From Paenibacillus azoreducens (GTDB lineage: Bacteria > Bacillota > Bacilli > Paenibacillales > Paenibacillaceae), in NCBI RefSeq assembly GCF_021654775.1, contig NZ_AP025343.1:1765501-1829500 (forward strand): a DNA stretch of 64,000 bases. The letters are read 5' to 3'. Shown here one piece after another: positions 33,447 through 42,373 of the stretch (position 1 is its first letter; each line of letters starts with the position of its first letter). A program made the position numbers and the translations under genes. The notes beneath the pieces are model-generated. The model was not told the origin of the DNA and did no database searches. It saw only the letters and a program-made list of their open reading frames with translations.

Positions 33447-34622
33447 TTAAAATACCTGACGTCCGCGTACCCAAACGCCTTGAATATTCAAACTGTTATC
33501 CAGCATCAGAACGTCGGCTTGTTTTCCTGCTTCCAGCGTTCCCGTTCTATCATCGATGCGCAGCCGTTTGGCAGGATTATGGCTGGCGATTCTGGAGGCA
33601 TGTTCTACGGACAAGCCGATCGTTTCAACCAAGTAGCGGAAGCCCTTGATCATGGTCAATGTACTGCCGGCGAGGCTGTTCGATTCGCCTTTCAGAATGG
33701 CGACGCCATCCTTCACCTGCACAGGCAGGTCGCCGATGGTATAGTCGCCGTCAGGCATGCCGGCTGCAGACATCGCATCGGTAATCAGAATCAAATTGTC
33801 ATCTTGTTTCACTTTAGTCAAAATCGCAATGCATGCCGGATGCACGTGAATGCCGTCAGCAATGATTTCGGCGTTTATCCGGTCGTCGCTGAGAACGGCC
33901 CCGGCCGTTCCCGGTTTGCGGTGATGGATGGGGGTCATGGCATTGAAAGTATGAACGGCTTGACGCAGGCCCGCTTCAACCGCTGCTTCCACCTGTTCAT
34001 AGGTTGCATCCGTATGTCCGAGGGCGGCGTTAATGCCGTGTTCGCTCATCCAGGCAATCGCCTCCAGCGCGCCTTCGCGTTCAGGAGCCAGGGTAACCTG
34101 CTTGATCAAGCCGGGATACTGTGCTTCCCAGGATTCAAGCCATTCCACGTTCGGATTGACGATATGTTCCGGATTTTGGGCTCCGGGCCATTTCGGGCTG
34201 ATGAAAGGACCTTCCATATGCACGCCTTCAAGAATAGTAAAAGGCATGTCTTGCTTTCTGTAAGCATCGACTTCCCTCAGCACTTTGTCGATGGCTTCTT
34301 TCGGCGCGGTCATCGTGGTGGCAAGCATGGCCGTGGTTCCTTGCGAGCAGTGGAAGGAAGTGATTTTGTCCAGCTCGGCTTTGCCGGAATACATAAAATC
34401 TTCACCGCTGCCTCCATGAACGTGAACATCGATAAAGCCAGGCACGATATACCCATCCGTTTTTTTGCCGTTTGCGGCGAGCTTTTGCCAGGAGTCCGGC
34501 AGGTTTTTCGCCTCACCCGCAAAAACGATTGTTCCGTCCTGGATGGCGACGGCTCCGTCTTCTATCACGCTGCCTGGAACAACAACCTTGCCATATAATA
34601 ACTGACCGGAAACTTCACTCAT
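33447..34622 (-). CDS. nagA: N-acetylglucosamine-6-phosphate deacetylase
   Basis: NagA removes acetate from GlcNAc-6-phosphate to give glucosamine-6-phosphate. The 391-residue length is standard. Metal and active-site motifs: PGFIDVHVHGGSGEDF (H-x-H), GVHMEGPFISPKWPGA with the metal-binding Glu, ALGHTDATYEQV, AVHTFNAMTPIHHR, ADGIHVHP and ITDAMSAAG with the catalytic Asp. It overlaps nagB by four bases, and the RpiR-type regulator lies upstream of nagB in the same direction. Cytosolic. Confidence 0.96.
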   Translation of the reverse strand: MSEVSGQLLYGKVVVPGSVIEDGAVAIQDGTIVFAGEAKNLPDSWQKLAANGKKTDGYIVPGFIDVHVHGGSGEDFMYSGKAELDKITSFHCSQGTTAMLATTMTAPKEAIDKVLREVDAYRKQDMPFTILEGVHMEGPFISPKWPGAQNPEHIVNPNVEWLESWEAQYPGLIKQVTLAPEREGALEAIAWMSEHGINAALGHTDATYEQVEAAVEAGLRQAVHTFNAMTPIHHRKPGTAGAVLSDDRINAEIIADGIHVHPACIAILTKVKQDDNLILITDAMSAAGMPDGDYTIGDLPVQVKDGVAILKGESNSLAGSTLTMIKGFRYLVETIGLSVEHASRIASHNPAKRLRIDDRTGTLEAGKQADVLMLDNSLNIQGVWVRGRQVF

Positions 34623-35347
34623 GATAATAACCTCCCTGCGCCTTGATCCAGAAGCACAACAACATTAGGGTGACATTGCAGCAAAGATGCCGGGCATTGA
34701 GTCGTGATCGGCCCTGTTAACGCCCGCTTGACGATTTCGGCTTTATCTTCTCCGCGTACCAGCAGCATAATTTGTCTGGCTTTCAGAATGCTTCCGACGC
34801 CCATCGTAATTGCCTGTGTCGGCACATCGCCTATGGAAGGGAAGAAACGGGCGTTTGCTTTCCGAGTTTTTTCCTGGAGCTGAACAACATGCGTTCCGCC
34901 AGTCAGGCTATCATCCGGTTCGTTGAATCCAATGTGCCCGTTATGTCCCAGGCCCAGAATTTGCAGATCAACAGATCCGTTTTCTTCAAGCATGGCATCG
35001 TATTTTTTGGATTCGGCTTCAAGATCTGCCGCGTTGCCGTCAGGTATATGGGTATTTTCTTTTTTAATATCAATATGGTTAAAGAGCTTTTCGTTCATAA
35101 AGGTGCGATAGCTTTCAGGATGCCCTTCCGGCAAACCCACATATTCGTCGAGATTGAAGCTGGAAGCTTTGGCGAAGCTGACAAGTCCCTGCTGGTTCAT
35201 TTCAATCAGGCGCTGATAGATGCCGATCGGCGAGCTGCCAGTGGCCAGTCCGAGCACGGACCTTGGTTTCGTGTGAAGCAGGCTTGCAATGAGGCCCGCC
35301 CCGGTGGAAACAAAATCGGCCTCCTGCTTAAATGTGTAGATGTTCAT
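34619..35347 (-). CDS. nagB: glucosamine-6-phosphate deaminase
   Basis: NagB converts glucosamine-6-phosphate into fructose-6-phosphate and ammonia, feeding amino sugars into glycolysis. The ATG at 35347 begins MNIYTFKQEADF, with AGGAGG upstream; the frame extends further but without a site. The 242-residue length fits the short Gram-positive form. Motifs: LGLATGSSPIGIYQ, FNLDEYVGLPEGHPESY, LQILGLGHNGHIGFNEP with the catalytic Asp-His region, and AITMGVGSILKARQ. It sits between the regulator gene (four-base gap) and nagA. Confidence 0.95.
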   Translation of the reverse strand: MNIYTFKQEADFVSTGAGLIASLLHTKPRSVLGLATGSSPIGIYQRLIEMNQQGLVSFAKASSFNLDEYVGLPEGHPESYRTFMNEKLFNHIDIKKENTHIPDGNAADLEAESKKYDAMLEENGSVDLQILGLGHNGHIGFNEPDDSLTGGTHVVQLQEKTRKANARFFPSIGDVPTQAITMGVGSILKARQIMLLVRGEDKAEIVKRALTGPITTQCPASLLQCHPNVVVLLDQGAGRLLS

Positions 35348-35351
35348 ACTT

Positions 35352-36230
35352 TTAATGACCTCCTCTTGATTTTTTGCGATAGTTTCGGACATTTTGGTAA
35401 GATTGCTCGAGCTTGGGCACGTATTGTCCGAACTCCTCGCTGCTCATGCCCATGAAAAGAATATCAATAATATGAAGCTGGGCGATCCTTGAAGCCATGT
35501 CACCCCTGCGCATGCCTTCCTCCAGGGAGGAGACGAACAGGGGAATGTCGGCCATGGATGCCAGTGTGTTGCTGCCATATGAGGTAAGGGTGATCGTTGC
35601 TGCCCCGCTGTCTTTCGCGCAAGCCAATGCGTTGATCGTTTCCTCGGTTTCACCGGAATAAGAGATGGCGACGGCCACATCCCGGTCTGTAAGCGTCGAA
35701 GCCGATGTGATCTGCATATGAGGGTCTGCAAAAGCGGTGCAATTTTTTCCGATCCGGATCAGCTTCTGATAAAAATCGAGCGCTACAACCGATGAAGTTG
35801 CGACACCGTACAAATCGATCCGCTGTGCGTTGCACAGCAGCCGGATGGCTTCGGCAAGCCGGTTCATATCCAGCAGCGAAGTCGTATCCCGGATGGAGGT
35901 GAGGTGATTTGTCTCCATGGCCTCCACGATTTTGGATAACGGATTGTTGGCGACGATATCCTGGTAATGGGAAATTTGGCTTCGTTCCTGCATTTCGGTA
36001 TGAGCAATTTCCGCAGATAGTTTGACCTTGAGATCCGGGTATCCTTTTAAATGGAAAACTTTGCAAAAACGGGTCACAGTGGCCGGACTGGTTCCGCACT
36101 GCTCAGCGAGGTCCTTGATTCCCATATGCACCACTTCCGCCGGGGAAGAGAGGATAAATTCGGCAATCCGGCGTTCCTGCTGGGACAGTTTTTCTTTTTC
36201 CTGTGCCAGGGCATATAAGATCGGCGCCAC
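35352..36230 (-). CDS. MurR/RpiR family transcriptional regulator of the nag operon
   Basis: The 292-residue protein starts at GTG 36230 behind AAGGAGG. Residues 1-75 form the RpiR-type helix-turn-helix, including LAEQCGTSPATVTRFCKVF. Residues 110-260 form a SIS sugar-phosphate-binding domain with IDLYGVATSSVVALDF and VAISYSGETEETINA. Such regulators respond to phosphosugars, here probably GlcNAc-6-P or GlcN-6-P. It is first in the operon, so it likely controls itself through the inverted repeat upstream. Confidence 0.92.
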   Translation of the reverse strand: MAPILYALAQEKEKLSQQERRIAEFILSSPAEVVHMGIKDLAEQCGTSPATVTRFCKVFHLKGYPDLKVKLSAEIAHTEMQERSQISHYQDIVANNPLSKIVEAMETNHLTSIRDTTSLLDMNRLAEAIRLLCNAQRIDLYGVATSSVVALDFYQKLIRIGKNCTAFADPHMQITSASTLTDRDVAVAISYSGETEETINALACAKDSGAATITLTSYGSNTLASMADIPLFVSSLEEGMRRGDMASRIAQLHIIDILFMGMSSEEFGQYVPKLEQSYQNVRNYRKKSRGGH

Positions 36231-36272
36231 GAAAGAACCTCCTTACGGTTTAATACTCATGTAATTTAAACG

Positions 36273-36316
36273 AAAATAATTTTAGAGATTTTTTAATTTT
36301 TGAAGAAAATTATTTT
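36273..36316 (-). promoter_or_regulatory. probable RpiR operator pair upstream of the nag operon
   Basis: AAAATAATTTT at 36273-36283 and its exact reverse complement AAAATTATTTT at 36306-36316 lie 33 bases apart centre to centre, about three helix turns. They stand 45-90 bases before the regulator start, in an AT-rich stretch that probably also holds the promoter. Confidence 0.65.
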
Positions 36317-36403
36317 TGAGCTTACTTTTATCATAGGTCAAAAGTTGTCCTGTGGCAAGGGGAAATCAGGAATAATTTGAAAAGATATTCCCCAGGAAAT
36401 GAC

Positions 36404-36431
36404 AAAACCCGCGTTCGTCAGAACACGGGTT
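36404..36431 (-). terminator. terminator of the efe operon
   Basis: AACCCGTGTTC pairs with GAACGCGGGTT across a TGAC loop, then TTTGTC on the minus strand. It lies 28 bases past the efeU stop. Confidence 0.8.
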
Positions 36432-36458
36432 GAACGGGTATTTTTATATTAAAAAGCA

Positions 36459-38297
36459 CTATGCGTTAACATTGGATTTTTTGCTGTTTCCGATTTCCTG
36501 CCGCAGAACCTGCCATACGATATAGGCCAAAATAATCATTTGCGGGATAAAGGTTTCCCATGTCGGATACATGCCAAGCCATGACACGGAAGGCAGGGAA
36601 GTCTGCGTATGCGCGGATAGATGTCCGGCGACCTGCAGCGAGTGAACGCTATCTCCGAGGAAACGGAATACCAGGTAGTAAATCAGCAGCGTAGCAACCA
36701 GGAAGAAGGCCCGAAGCGGCAGGGTTGCTGACAACACGATGACGGCAAAACCCAACACAGCAAGAATGGCAAATGCAATGACAACGCCAAGGATCAATTG
36801 AAACATCGGGATGGATGGTGCCATACCGATATAAAAGATGGTCGTCTCGGCTCCCTCGCGCAAAATGGCCAGCAAGGCTACCGAGAAAAGAGACCAAAGG
36901 CTGCCTTTCGCCAGCGCATGGCCAACCTGCTTGCCGACGTATTGGTTCCACGCCTTGGTGTTTGATTTGCTGTGCAGCCACTGACCTACGGTAATCATCA
37001 TGACAACGGCGACCAGGCCGGTAATGCCTTCGATCAGCTCGCGGGCGCTGCCCGAGGCAGCTTGCGCGATCGTATAAGTGAAAACAAAGGCCAGCAGAAG
37101 GGACAATATGAGGCCGGCGCCTGCACCGGACCATATGTATTTCCGGCCTTCCTTGTTGCCGCTGCGTTTCAAATAGGAGAGCAGGGCAGCGATTACCAAT
37201 ATAGCCTCCAGCCCTTCCCGAAGCAGGACAAGCGCTGCATCCCAGGCCGTATAGCTGTGGGTTCCGGCGATCGGGGTCAAAGAAGTTTTCATTTCGTCCA
37301 TGACGGTCAGCGCTTCCTGGCTGCGCGGAGGCGTGGACAGAAGATAACCGGAAACTTCGGACATTTGATTTTCAATTTTGGTGTACAAAGCGGGTGAAGA
37401 AATCAGGACTTCGCCTTCAACGGCAGGCCAGGCCGCTATAAATTGGTTCATGTTATCCGCTGCTTTGTCGCTGTGACCGTCTGCCGTTTGCTGTCTAGCG
37501 GTTTCCAGCCAGCCCAGCAGATCAGACAAAGTATAGGTGCTGCCATTTGTTCCGTTTGTTTGCTGAATCTTCCCGTCTTTATAATCGCTCAGAAGCGAGA
37601 TCAGTTTTTTCATTTCCGAAACGGCCTGATCCTCGCGAACAGGATCTGCTTGAAGCGCGATTCGCACCAGGCTGATTTGGGTTTCAAGCTGCCCGTAGAC
37701 CGCGAAATTATCGCTGCGGATCGGCGTTTCGCTTTTCGGCCAGGCATTAACGATATTTTGGTAGCTTGATTTGGCCTTGGCCCAATCCTTGCTCTCCATG
37801 GCCGCCAGACTTTCCTTGGCAAATGGAATCAGCTTTCCGGCCGATTCTGTGCCGCCGCCAGACTTGGCGCCGCCGTTTTGCTGCGCCGCAGCTGCATCCA
37901 CGTAGGCGTTGACTGCTTTCGCAAGTTCAGAGAGTGCTTGCTTCGCGTTAGCATCTTCTGCCTTCAGTTTCGCCTCCGCGTCAGCCAGGGCGGCATCGAC
38001 TTTGGCTTCCGGGTCGGTCAGGTTACTGTCCCCGGATTTCTTAACGGATGACCACAACTCCTTAAACTGCTGAAGATCGCCCGCAGCTTCCTGCCACTGC
38101 TGCTGACCTGCTTCCACAAGGGCGCTGCCTACGGCCGGCAGGAGTTGATCTAGGGAAGAGGCAGGATTTGCTTTCACTATTGCCGGAGAAACAGTCAGCT
38201 GGAGAACAACCAGAAAGGCGAGGATCAGGAAAACGAGTGCGCCAGTTTTTTTGCTGCTGTCGGTTCTGGTCTGTAAATGATGTCGGATTATCAGCAT
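36459..38297 (-). CDS. efeU: FTR1/EfeU-type iron permease with large N-terminal extracellular domain
   Basis: The ATG at 38297 follows AAGGAG by about eight bases. The 612-residue protein has a signal/anchor (VFLILAFLVVLQLTVSPAI), then a ~320-residue helical extracytoplasmic region, then seven membrane segments of the FTR1 family from residue ~355. The two iron-binding R-E-x-x-E motifs are visible as VLLREGLEAIL and AILREGAETTIF. Compared with E. coli EfeU (about 276 residues) the N-terminal domain is an addition seen in Firmicute forms. It works with EfeO and EfeB, encoded just upstream. Confidence 0.93.
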   Translation of the reverse strand: MLIIRHHLQTRTDSSKKTGALVFLILAFLVVLQLTVSPAIVKANPASSLDQLLPAVGSALVEAGQQQWQEAAGDLQQFKELWSSVKKSGDSNLTDPEAKVDAALADAEAKLKAEDANAKQALSELAKAVNAYVDAAAAQQNGGAKSGGGTESAGKLIPFAKESLAAMESKDWAKAKSSYQNIVNAWPKSETPIRSDNFAVYGQLETQISLVRIALQADPVREDQAVSEMKKLISLLSDYKDGKIQQTNGTNGSTYTLSDLLGWLETARQQTADGHSDKAADNMNQFIAAWPAVEGEVLISSPALYTKIENQMSEVSGYLLSTPPRSQEALTVMDEMKTSLTPIAGTHSYTAWDAALVLLREGLEAILVIAALLSYLKRSGNKEGRKYIWSGAGAGLILSLLLAFVFTYTIAQAASGSARELIEGITGLVAVVMMITVGQWLHSKSNTKAWNQYVGKQVGHALAKGSLWSLFSVALLAILREGAETTIFYIGMAPSIPMFQLILGVVIAFAILAVLGFAVIVLSATLPLRAFFLVATLLIYYLVFRFLGDSVHSLQVAGHLSAHTQTSLPSVSWLGMYPTWETFIPQMIILAYIVWQVLRQEIGNSKKSNVNA

Positions 38298-38347
38298 AGG
38301 TTGTAATCTCCTTATCACACAAATAATGAAGGAATCGGGAAGCAGGA

Positions 38348-39640
38348 TCAGAACAATACTTCTCCGATGTATCCGTTTTTGGATGTCCCTGGAAAGCAGG
38401 CGAAAACGGCGCTGCCTACATGCAGAATATATTCATTCAAGCGGTCATTTTTAGCCAGCTTCTGCTGCAAAGGCACGAATTGTTTGAACAAATCGCGTTG
38501 GAAGCTGATAAACAGCAGTCCTGCATCAAGCTGGCCCGTCTTGAGGTCCATGCCACCGGAGTACGAATAGGATCGGCGCAGGATTTGAACCGAGCCGTCG
38601 CCACGTGCCAATGCAACATGGGAATCGGCGGGGATCATCAGATTTCCGCTTTTATCTTTGGCAGTCAGATCTACGGGATCAAATTCGTTTACTGCACCAA
38701 GAGGAGCTCCGCTGCCGCGGTAACGTCCAAAGGTGTCTTCCTGGTCTTTCAGGGTAGAACGGTCCCAAATCTCTATACGCATCCGGATACGGCGGACGGC
38801 CATATAGCTTCCTCCCGCCATCCAGGAGGGGCCGTCGCTGCTTTGGGCCCATACCACCTTGTTCATTTCCTGGTCATTTGTAACCGCTGGATTGGCTGTT
38901 CCATCCTTGAAACCAAGCAGGTTGCGGGGAGTGCCGCTTTTCGGATCGGCTGCGGCCGTACGCTGGAAGCCTTCCTGTACCCAGCGCAGAACTGCCGTTC
39001 CACGCGCCAAACGGGCGAGGTTGCGCACGGCATGGAAGGCAACCTGCATATCGTCAGCGCATACCTGCACGCCGATGTCGCCTCCGCACCACTGCGGCTC
39101 CAACTGATCGCCGTTAAAGGCCGGCAGGTCTGTAAAGGAAGGGGGCCGCTTCGCTCCCAGGCCGAAACGGTCGTCAAATAGCGAAGGACCGGCGCCAAAA
39201 GTAATCGTGAGCCGGGATGGGCTCAGGCCCGCCGATTCGCCCGTATCGACCGGAGGCAGGTTATAATTGCCGCTCTCATCGCCGACAGGTTGGCCTTCCG
39301 ACATGGCTGCCGCAGCCGCAGTCCAGGCGCGAAACAGTTTCTGCAGCGCCTTGCTGCCGGTCGCGGTCATATCGAAGGCTGCAAAGTAAATAAAATTTTG
39401 CGCAGGCGTAATAATGCCCGCCTGGTGCGTTCCGTAAAAAGGAATGCGTTCTTCGGCATTGGATGCGGAAACGCGGGCGCCTTCCTTCCGTTTATTTTCG
39501 GCTGTGAGCAAACCGCCAATGGCGCCACCGCCCAAAATAAGACCAAGACCGCCGGTACCCGCCAAACGAAGAACGTCACGACGGGTCAATGATTTGTTTA
39601 ATATGGAGTCGTTGCTAGGTTGCTGTTTATGATCTGACAT
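38348..39640 (-). CDS. efeB: EfeB, Tat-exported DyP-type haem peroxidase
   Basis: The 430-residue protein carries a twin-arginine signal (LTRRDVLRLAGTGGLGLIL), so it is exported folded with its haem. The DyP signature NLLGFKDGTANP holds the catalytic Asp of the G-x-x-D-G motif. In the Efe system it oxidises ferrous iron or handles haem at the outside of the membrane before uptake by EfeU. Its start lies four bases after efeO and 50 bases before efeU, in the same operon. Confidence 0.94.
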   Translation of the reverse strand: MSDHKQQPSNDSILNKSLTRRDVLRLAGTGGLGLILGGGAIGGLLTAENKRKEGARVSASNAEERIPFYGTHQAGIITPAQNFIYFAAFDMTATGSKALQKLFRAWTAAAAAMSEGQPVGDESGNYNLPPVDTGESAGLSPSRLTITFGAGPSLFDDRFGLGAKRPPSFTDLPAFNGDQLEPQWCGGDIGVQVCADDMQVAFHAVRNLARLARGTAVLRWVQEGFQRTAAADPKSGTPRNLLGFKDGTANPAVTNDQEMNKVVWAQSSDGPSWMAGGSYMAVRRIRMRIEIWDRSTLKDQEDTFGRYRGSGAPLGAVNEFDPVDLTAKDKSGNLMIPADSHVALARGDGSVQILRRSYSYSGGMDLKTGQLDAGLLFISFQRDLFKQFVPLQQKLAKNDRLNEYILHVGSAVFACFPGTSKNGYIGEVLF

Positions 39641-39643
39641 GAA

Positions 39644-40516
39644 TTACACTCCCAAGATTTTGCCCATATTGGACAAAGGTTCGGCTAATGCGTCGAGGTT
39701 TTGACTGAGCTTGCGGATTTGATCTTGGTTCAGTTCGGTATAATCCACATACCCGTCGCCTTTTTTGAATGCGCCCAGCTCTTGCTTGAGGGCGGCGAAT
39801 CGCTCGCCGATTTCCTTTTCTAGTCCGGCATCCTTTTTCGCCAGTTCCGGTCTCAAAATCTCGAAAATTTTCTCTGCTCCCTCAACATTGGCGGCAAAAT
39901 CATAAAGATCCGTATGTGAATAAAGCTCTTCTTCGCCGGTGACTTTGGAGGAAGATACCTCATTCAAAAGCTCTACAGCTCCGGTAACCATCAGGCTCGC
40001 ATCCAGATCAATCGTTTCGATTTTGGCCCGGAGCAGCTGGGCGTCCTTCAAAAGCTGGTCGGCATAACCTTCCTGCCCGGCCGTCGTTTTGTCTTCCCAA
40101 AGCGCTTTCTCAATGCGGTGGAATCCGCGCCATTCGGCAGCGTCCACGTCATTTATCCGCGCATCGATATTGGGATCGAGATCGCCAAGTGATTCGGCAA
40201 CCGGTTCGATCCGTTCGTAATAAGCACGTGCAGGGGCATAAAGCTGCTTCGCTTCTTCGAGTTTTCCGGCTTTAACCGCATTTGTGAATTTTTCCGTTTC
40301 CTTGACGAAAAGGTCGCATTGTTCAATCGCAAAGGAACGGTACTGCTTGGTTGCTGCGGAAAAGTCGGGTGCAGATGCCGGAGCCGTCCCGGCATTATCG
40401 GCTGCGGCAGGTGGGGTAGGCTTGGCATCGGCAGCCGTGTCTTCTTTTTGCCCGCATCCGCTGAATAACAGGGAAGCAACAAGCAGGCCAGTAGGCAGAA
40501 CAACTTTATATCTCAA
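39644..40516 (-). CDS. efeO: EfeO/EfeM-type iron-binding lipoprotein with M75 domain
   Basis: The TTG start has AAGGAG ten bases upstream. The 290-residue precursor has a lipoprotein signal (LLVASLLFSGCGQK), so it is anchored outside the membrane. The M75 imelysin-like domain includes EWRGFHRIEKALWED with the H-x-x-E metal motif. It lacks the N-terminal cupredoxin domain of E. coli EfeO and is therefore the EfeM-like short form. It is the first gene of the operon, about 46 bases downstream of a Fur box. Confidence 0.92.
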   Translation of the reverse strand: MRYKVVLPTGLLVASLLFSGCGQKEDTAADAKPTPPAAADNAGTAPASAPDFSAATKQYRSFAIEQCDLFVKETEKFTNAVKAGKLEEAKQLYAPARAYYERIEPVAESLGDLDPNIDARINDVDAAEWRGFHRIEKALWEDKTTAGQEGYADQLLKDAQLLRAKIETIDLDASLMVTGAVELLNEVSSSKVTGEEELYSHTDLYDFAANVEGAEKIFEILRPELAKKDAGLEKEIGERFAALKQELGAFKKGDGYVDYTELNQDQIRKLSQNLDALAEPLSNMGKILGV

Positions 40517-40561
40517 GAAAAGCAGCTCCTTTGATTAAAAAATATGTATTTCAACTTTTTA

Positions 40562-40576
40562 TGATAATGATTATCA
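40562..40576 (-). promoter_or_regulatory. Fur box of the efe operon
   Basis: TGATAATGATTATCA is a perfect 7-1-7 Fur operator, 46 bases before the efeO start, so the operon is probably repressed by iron. Confidence 0.92.
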
Positions 40577-41239
40577 GTATCACGCCAAAGCTAATAATAA
40601 TGAGATGGATGATTGCTGTCAATCTATTTTTTTAAGTCTTAACCAAAGGGAAGCCTGTCTGATAACGCAAGGGGAACTACTGCTAAACGGGGGCTGTCTT
40701 CTATGGAAATAAGGTTTACATAAACACGAACAAAGCGAGAAGCTGGTTTGTCGGTCGACACCGTACACAGCACGATTGAGAATTAAAAGGAATGATTTCA
40801 TAAGGAAAAGAGGGGGACATCGCCATCGCTGAGATGCCTTTTTTTTCGTTCCATGACTCAACAAGACAGCATGAAATGAAAGAGAGACTAATATAAATGG
40901 CGAGAGGGCCGAGAATTAGGCTTTATATTTGCGGTTTCTTCCGGAGCAAGACGTAAGCCTAATGCTGTATAAATTGAAAGTGTTTAACGGATGCATTTCC
41001 AGTCTGGCCGTTACCCTAGAAGAATGTGACGGATTGGTTGGTACAGTGGTTTCCTTTTCGTATAATAGAATTGCAAGTCCAAGTCCGGCATGCAGCCACG
41101 CCCGAAGAAAACATCGGTACTGAGGATAGAATCGGGGATTATTGTTGGAATTTTTGGGCAGCAAGCGTGCTTGCGCGATAGAAGAGTTTTTGTTTGCTAT
41201 CAAAATAACAACATTATATCTCTAATTTCCTACAAAGCA
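40577..41239. other. 663-base gap without a convincing gene
   Basis: All frames are short and lack good ribosome sites or family features. A GGACATCGCCATCGCTGAGATGCC stretch near 40828-40848 followed by eight T looks like a weak terminator, oriented to the right, of something not identified. Nothing else is supported here. Confidence 0.5.
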
Positions 41240-41295
41240 AAAAACCTTCTCGCCATGCCCTCCTTAATAACTAAGGAAGAGCACAGTTCAGAAGG
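41240..41295 (-). terminator. branched hairpin terminator after gerE
   Basis: On the minus strand CCTTCT pairs with AGAAGG, which is followed by TTTTTT; an inner stem CTTCCTT/AAGGAGG lies between. It is 23 bases past the gerE stop. Confidence 0.5.
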
Positions 41296-41317
41296 CCAAT
41301 GACGTTTGAGGGCTCGA

Positions 41318-41542
41318 TCAGATCTTTAATTCCCCGAGCTTGATCAGCTCGACGACGGCCTGTGAGCGGCCTTTCACATTGAGTTTCTGCATCACGTTTG
41401 AGATATGGTTCCGCACCGTCTTCTCACTGATAAACAACTGTCCGGCGATATCACGAGTCGTTTTATCCTGAACAAGCAGTTCGAACACTTCACGTTCACG
41501 GTGAGTCAATAAAAATTTGCTCTTATGATCGTTCCCCTTCAA
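41318..41542 (-). CDS. gerE: GerE, late mother-cell transcription regulator
   Basis: GerE is a small LuxR-type DNA-binding protein that activates or represses late spore-coat genes together with sigma-K. I chose TTG 41542 because AAGGAGG lies about ten bases upstream and the product is then 74 residues, the length of B. subtilis GerE; the frame stays open to 41584. The sequence LLTHREREVFELLVQDKTT and LFISEKTVRNHISNVMQKL is nearly the same as B. subtilis GerE, including the recognition helix. It is monocistronic, with a sigma-K-like promoter directly upstream. It probably governs the spore-surface genes in this window. Confidence 0.95.
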   Translation of the reverse strand: MKGNDHKSKFLLTHREREVFELLVQDKTTRDIAGQLFISEKTVRNHISNVMQKLNVKGRSQAVVELIKLGELKI

Positions 41543-41605
41543 TGGTGTCACCCCTCCTTGCTCGGGTTTTGTATGGTATAACAAGGTAAAGGGATACAGT
41601 CAACT

Positions 41606-41633
41606 CATATTATGTAAGGTCCGGGGCAATGGT
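41606..41633 (-). promoter_or_regulatory. sigma-K promoter of gerE
   Basis: On the minus strand AC is followed after 17 bases by CATAATATG (41614-41606), one mismatch from CATANNNTA, about 64 bases before the TTG start. gerE is a known sigma-K target in B. subtilis. Confidence 0.65.
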
Positions 41634-41765
41634 GTCGCCAAGTGTAAAAAATGGGCTTGAGCCTTGGGAAAAAAGGGCCTCTAAAAATCTGCACGAGAAC
41701 TTTTTGCGAACCCCGGTTTAAACAAGCATACGGATGCTCACAATGAACAGTGGGAGGTGCCCGCA

Positions 41766-42059
41766 TTGCTTTATTTGCTCATCGGCGGTTTTATCTTTGT
41801 CCCGTTTGTGATGACTGTCCTCGCGGTCTGGAGCCGCATTGCCAGATATACGCTGCACTGGCTTGCGCTGCTTTCTTTTTATATGGCGGGATCGATTATC
41901 ACCGCAGCGGTTTACAGAAACATCATGCTTGACACCGTACTTACCACAAATATTCACAATATACTTATGAATCCTTGGTTCCTAGCAGCCGGCTCCTATA
42001 TCGGATTGTACATTCCTTTCCGACTGCTAACCGGATTCTGGAACAGCCGTCACCCATAA
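41766..42059 (+). CDS. small integral membrane protein, unknown function
   Basis: A TTG at 41766 lies eight bases after GGGAGG; a GTG at 41757 overlaps that site. The 97-residue protein has about three membrane segments: LLIGGFIFVPFVMTVLAVW, a second around LHWLALLSFYMAGSIITAA, and a third around WFLAAGSYIGLYIPF. It is divergent from gerE. CATACGGAT at 41736-41744 upstream is a poor sigma-K match. No family recognised. Confidence 0.65.
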   Translation: MLYLLIGGFIFVPFVMTVLAVWSRIARYTLHWLALLSFYMAGSIITAAVYRNIMLDTVLTTNIHNILMNPWFLAAGSYIGLYIPFRLLTGFWNSRHP

Positions 42060-42373
42060 TCAAAATCGGCAACACCCTGCTGCACAGATGAAGTGTGCCC
42101 CTTAGAATAGACATTGGAAAAGCCCCCTGGTTAATCCGATGAAATGGGACTGCCCAATACCTAGTAAGGGATCAAATCAATCACGCAAATCCGGTGGCTG
42201 AGACGGTCGATAACGCGCGAAAGCAGCAAGAACTGACCAAAAGCGTCTGATACGGCAGTTCTCACCGGCGGGGTATCAGCGGCGACATAGAGGGAAAGAG
42301 GATGATGCGCTGGATAATGAACGATTTTGTTGGTATGATTCTAAGGGGATCGCTTGGAGAGGAGGAACAGGAG
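42060..42373. other. gap with possible insertion-sequence end remnant
   Basis: No gene is supported. The run AAGTGTGCCCCTTAGAATAG near 42091-42110 resembles the end of some IS3-family elements from memory, but no transposase, second end or target duplication was found. An open frame extends left from the LacI start to 42302 without a ribosome site. A promoter for the LacI gene must lie here; none is convincing. Confidence 0.3.

Noticed and set aside
33441..34598. A 385-codon open frame on the plus strand opposite nagA
   Set aside because: It is the shadow of nagA, with no ribosome site or family features, while nagA has all catalytic motifs.
40680..40860. Possible riboswitch or structured RNA ahead of a T run
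   Set aside because: I could not fold it into any known riboswitch core, and no gene follows in the same direction within 900 bases.
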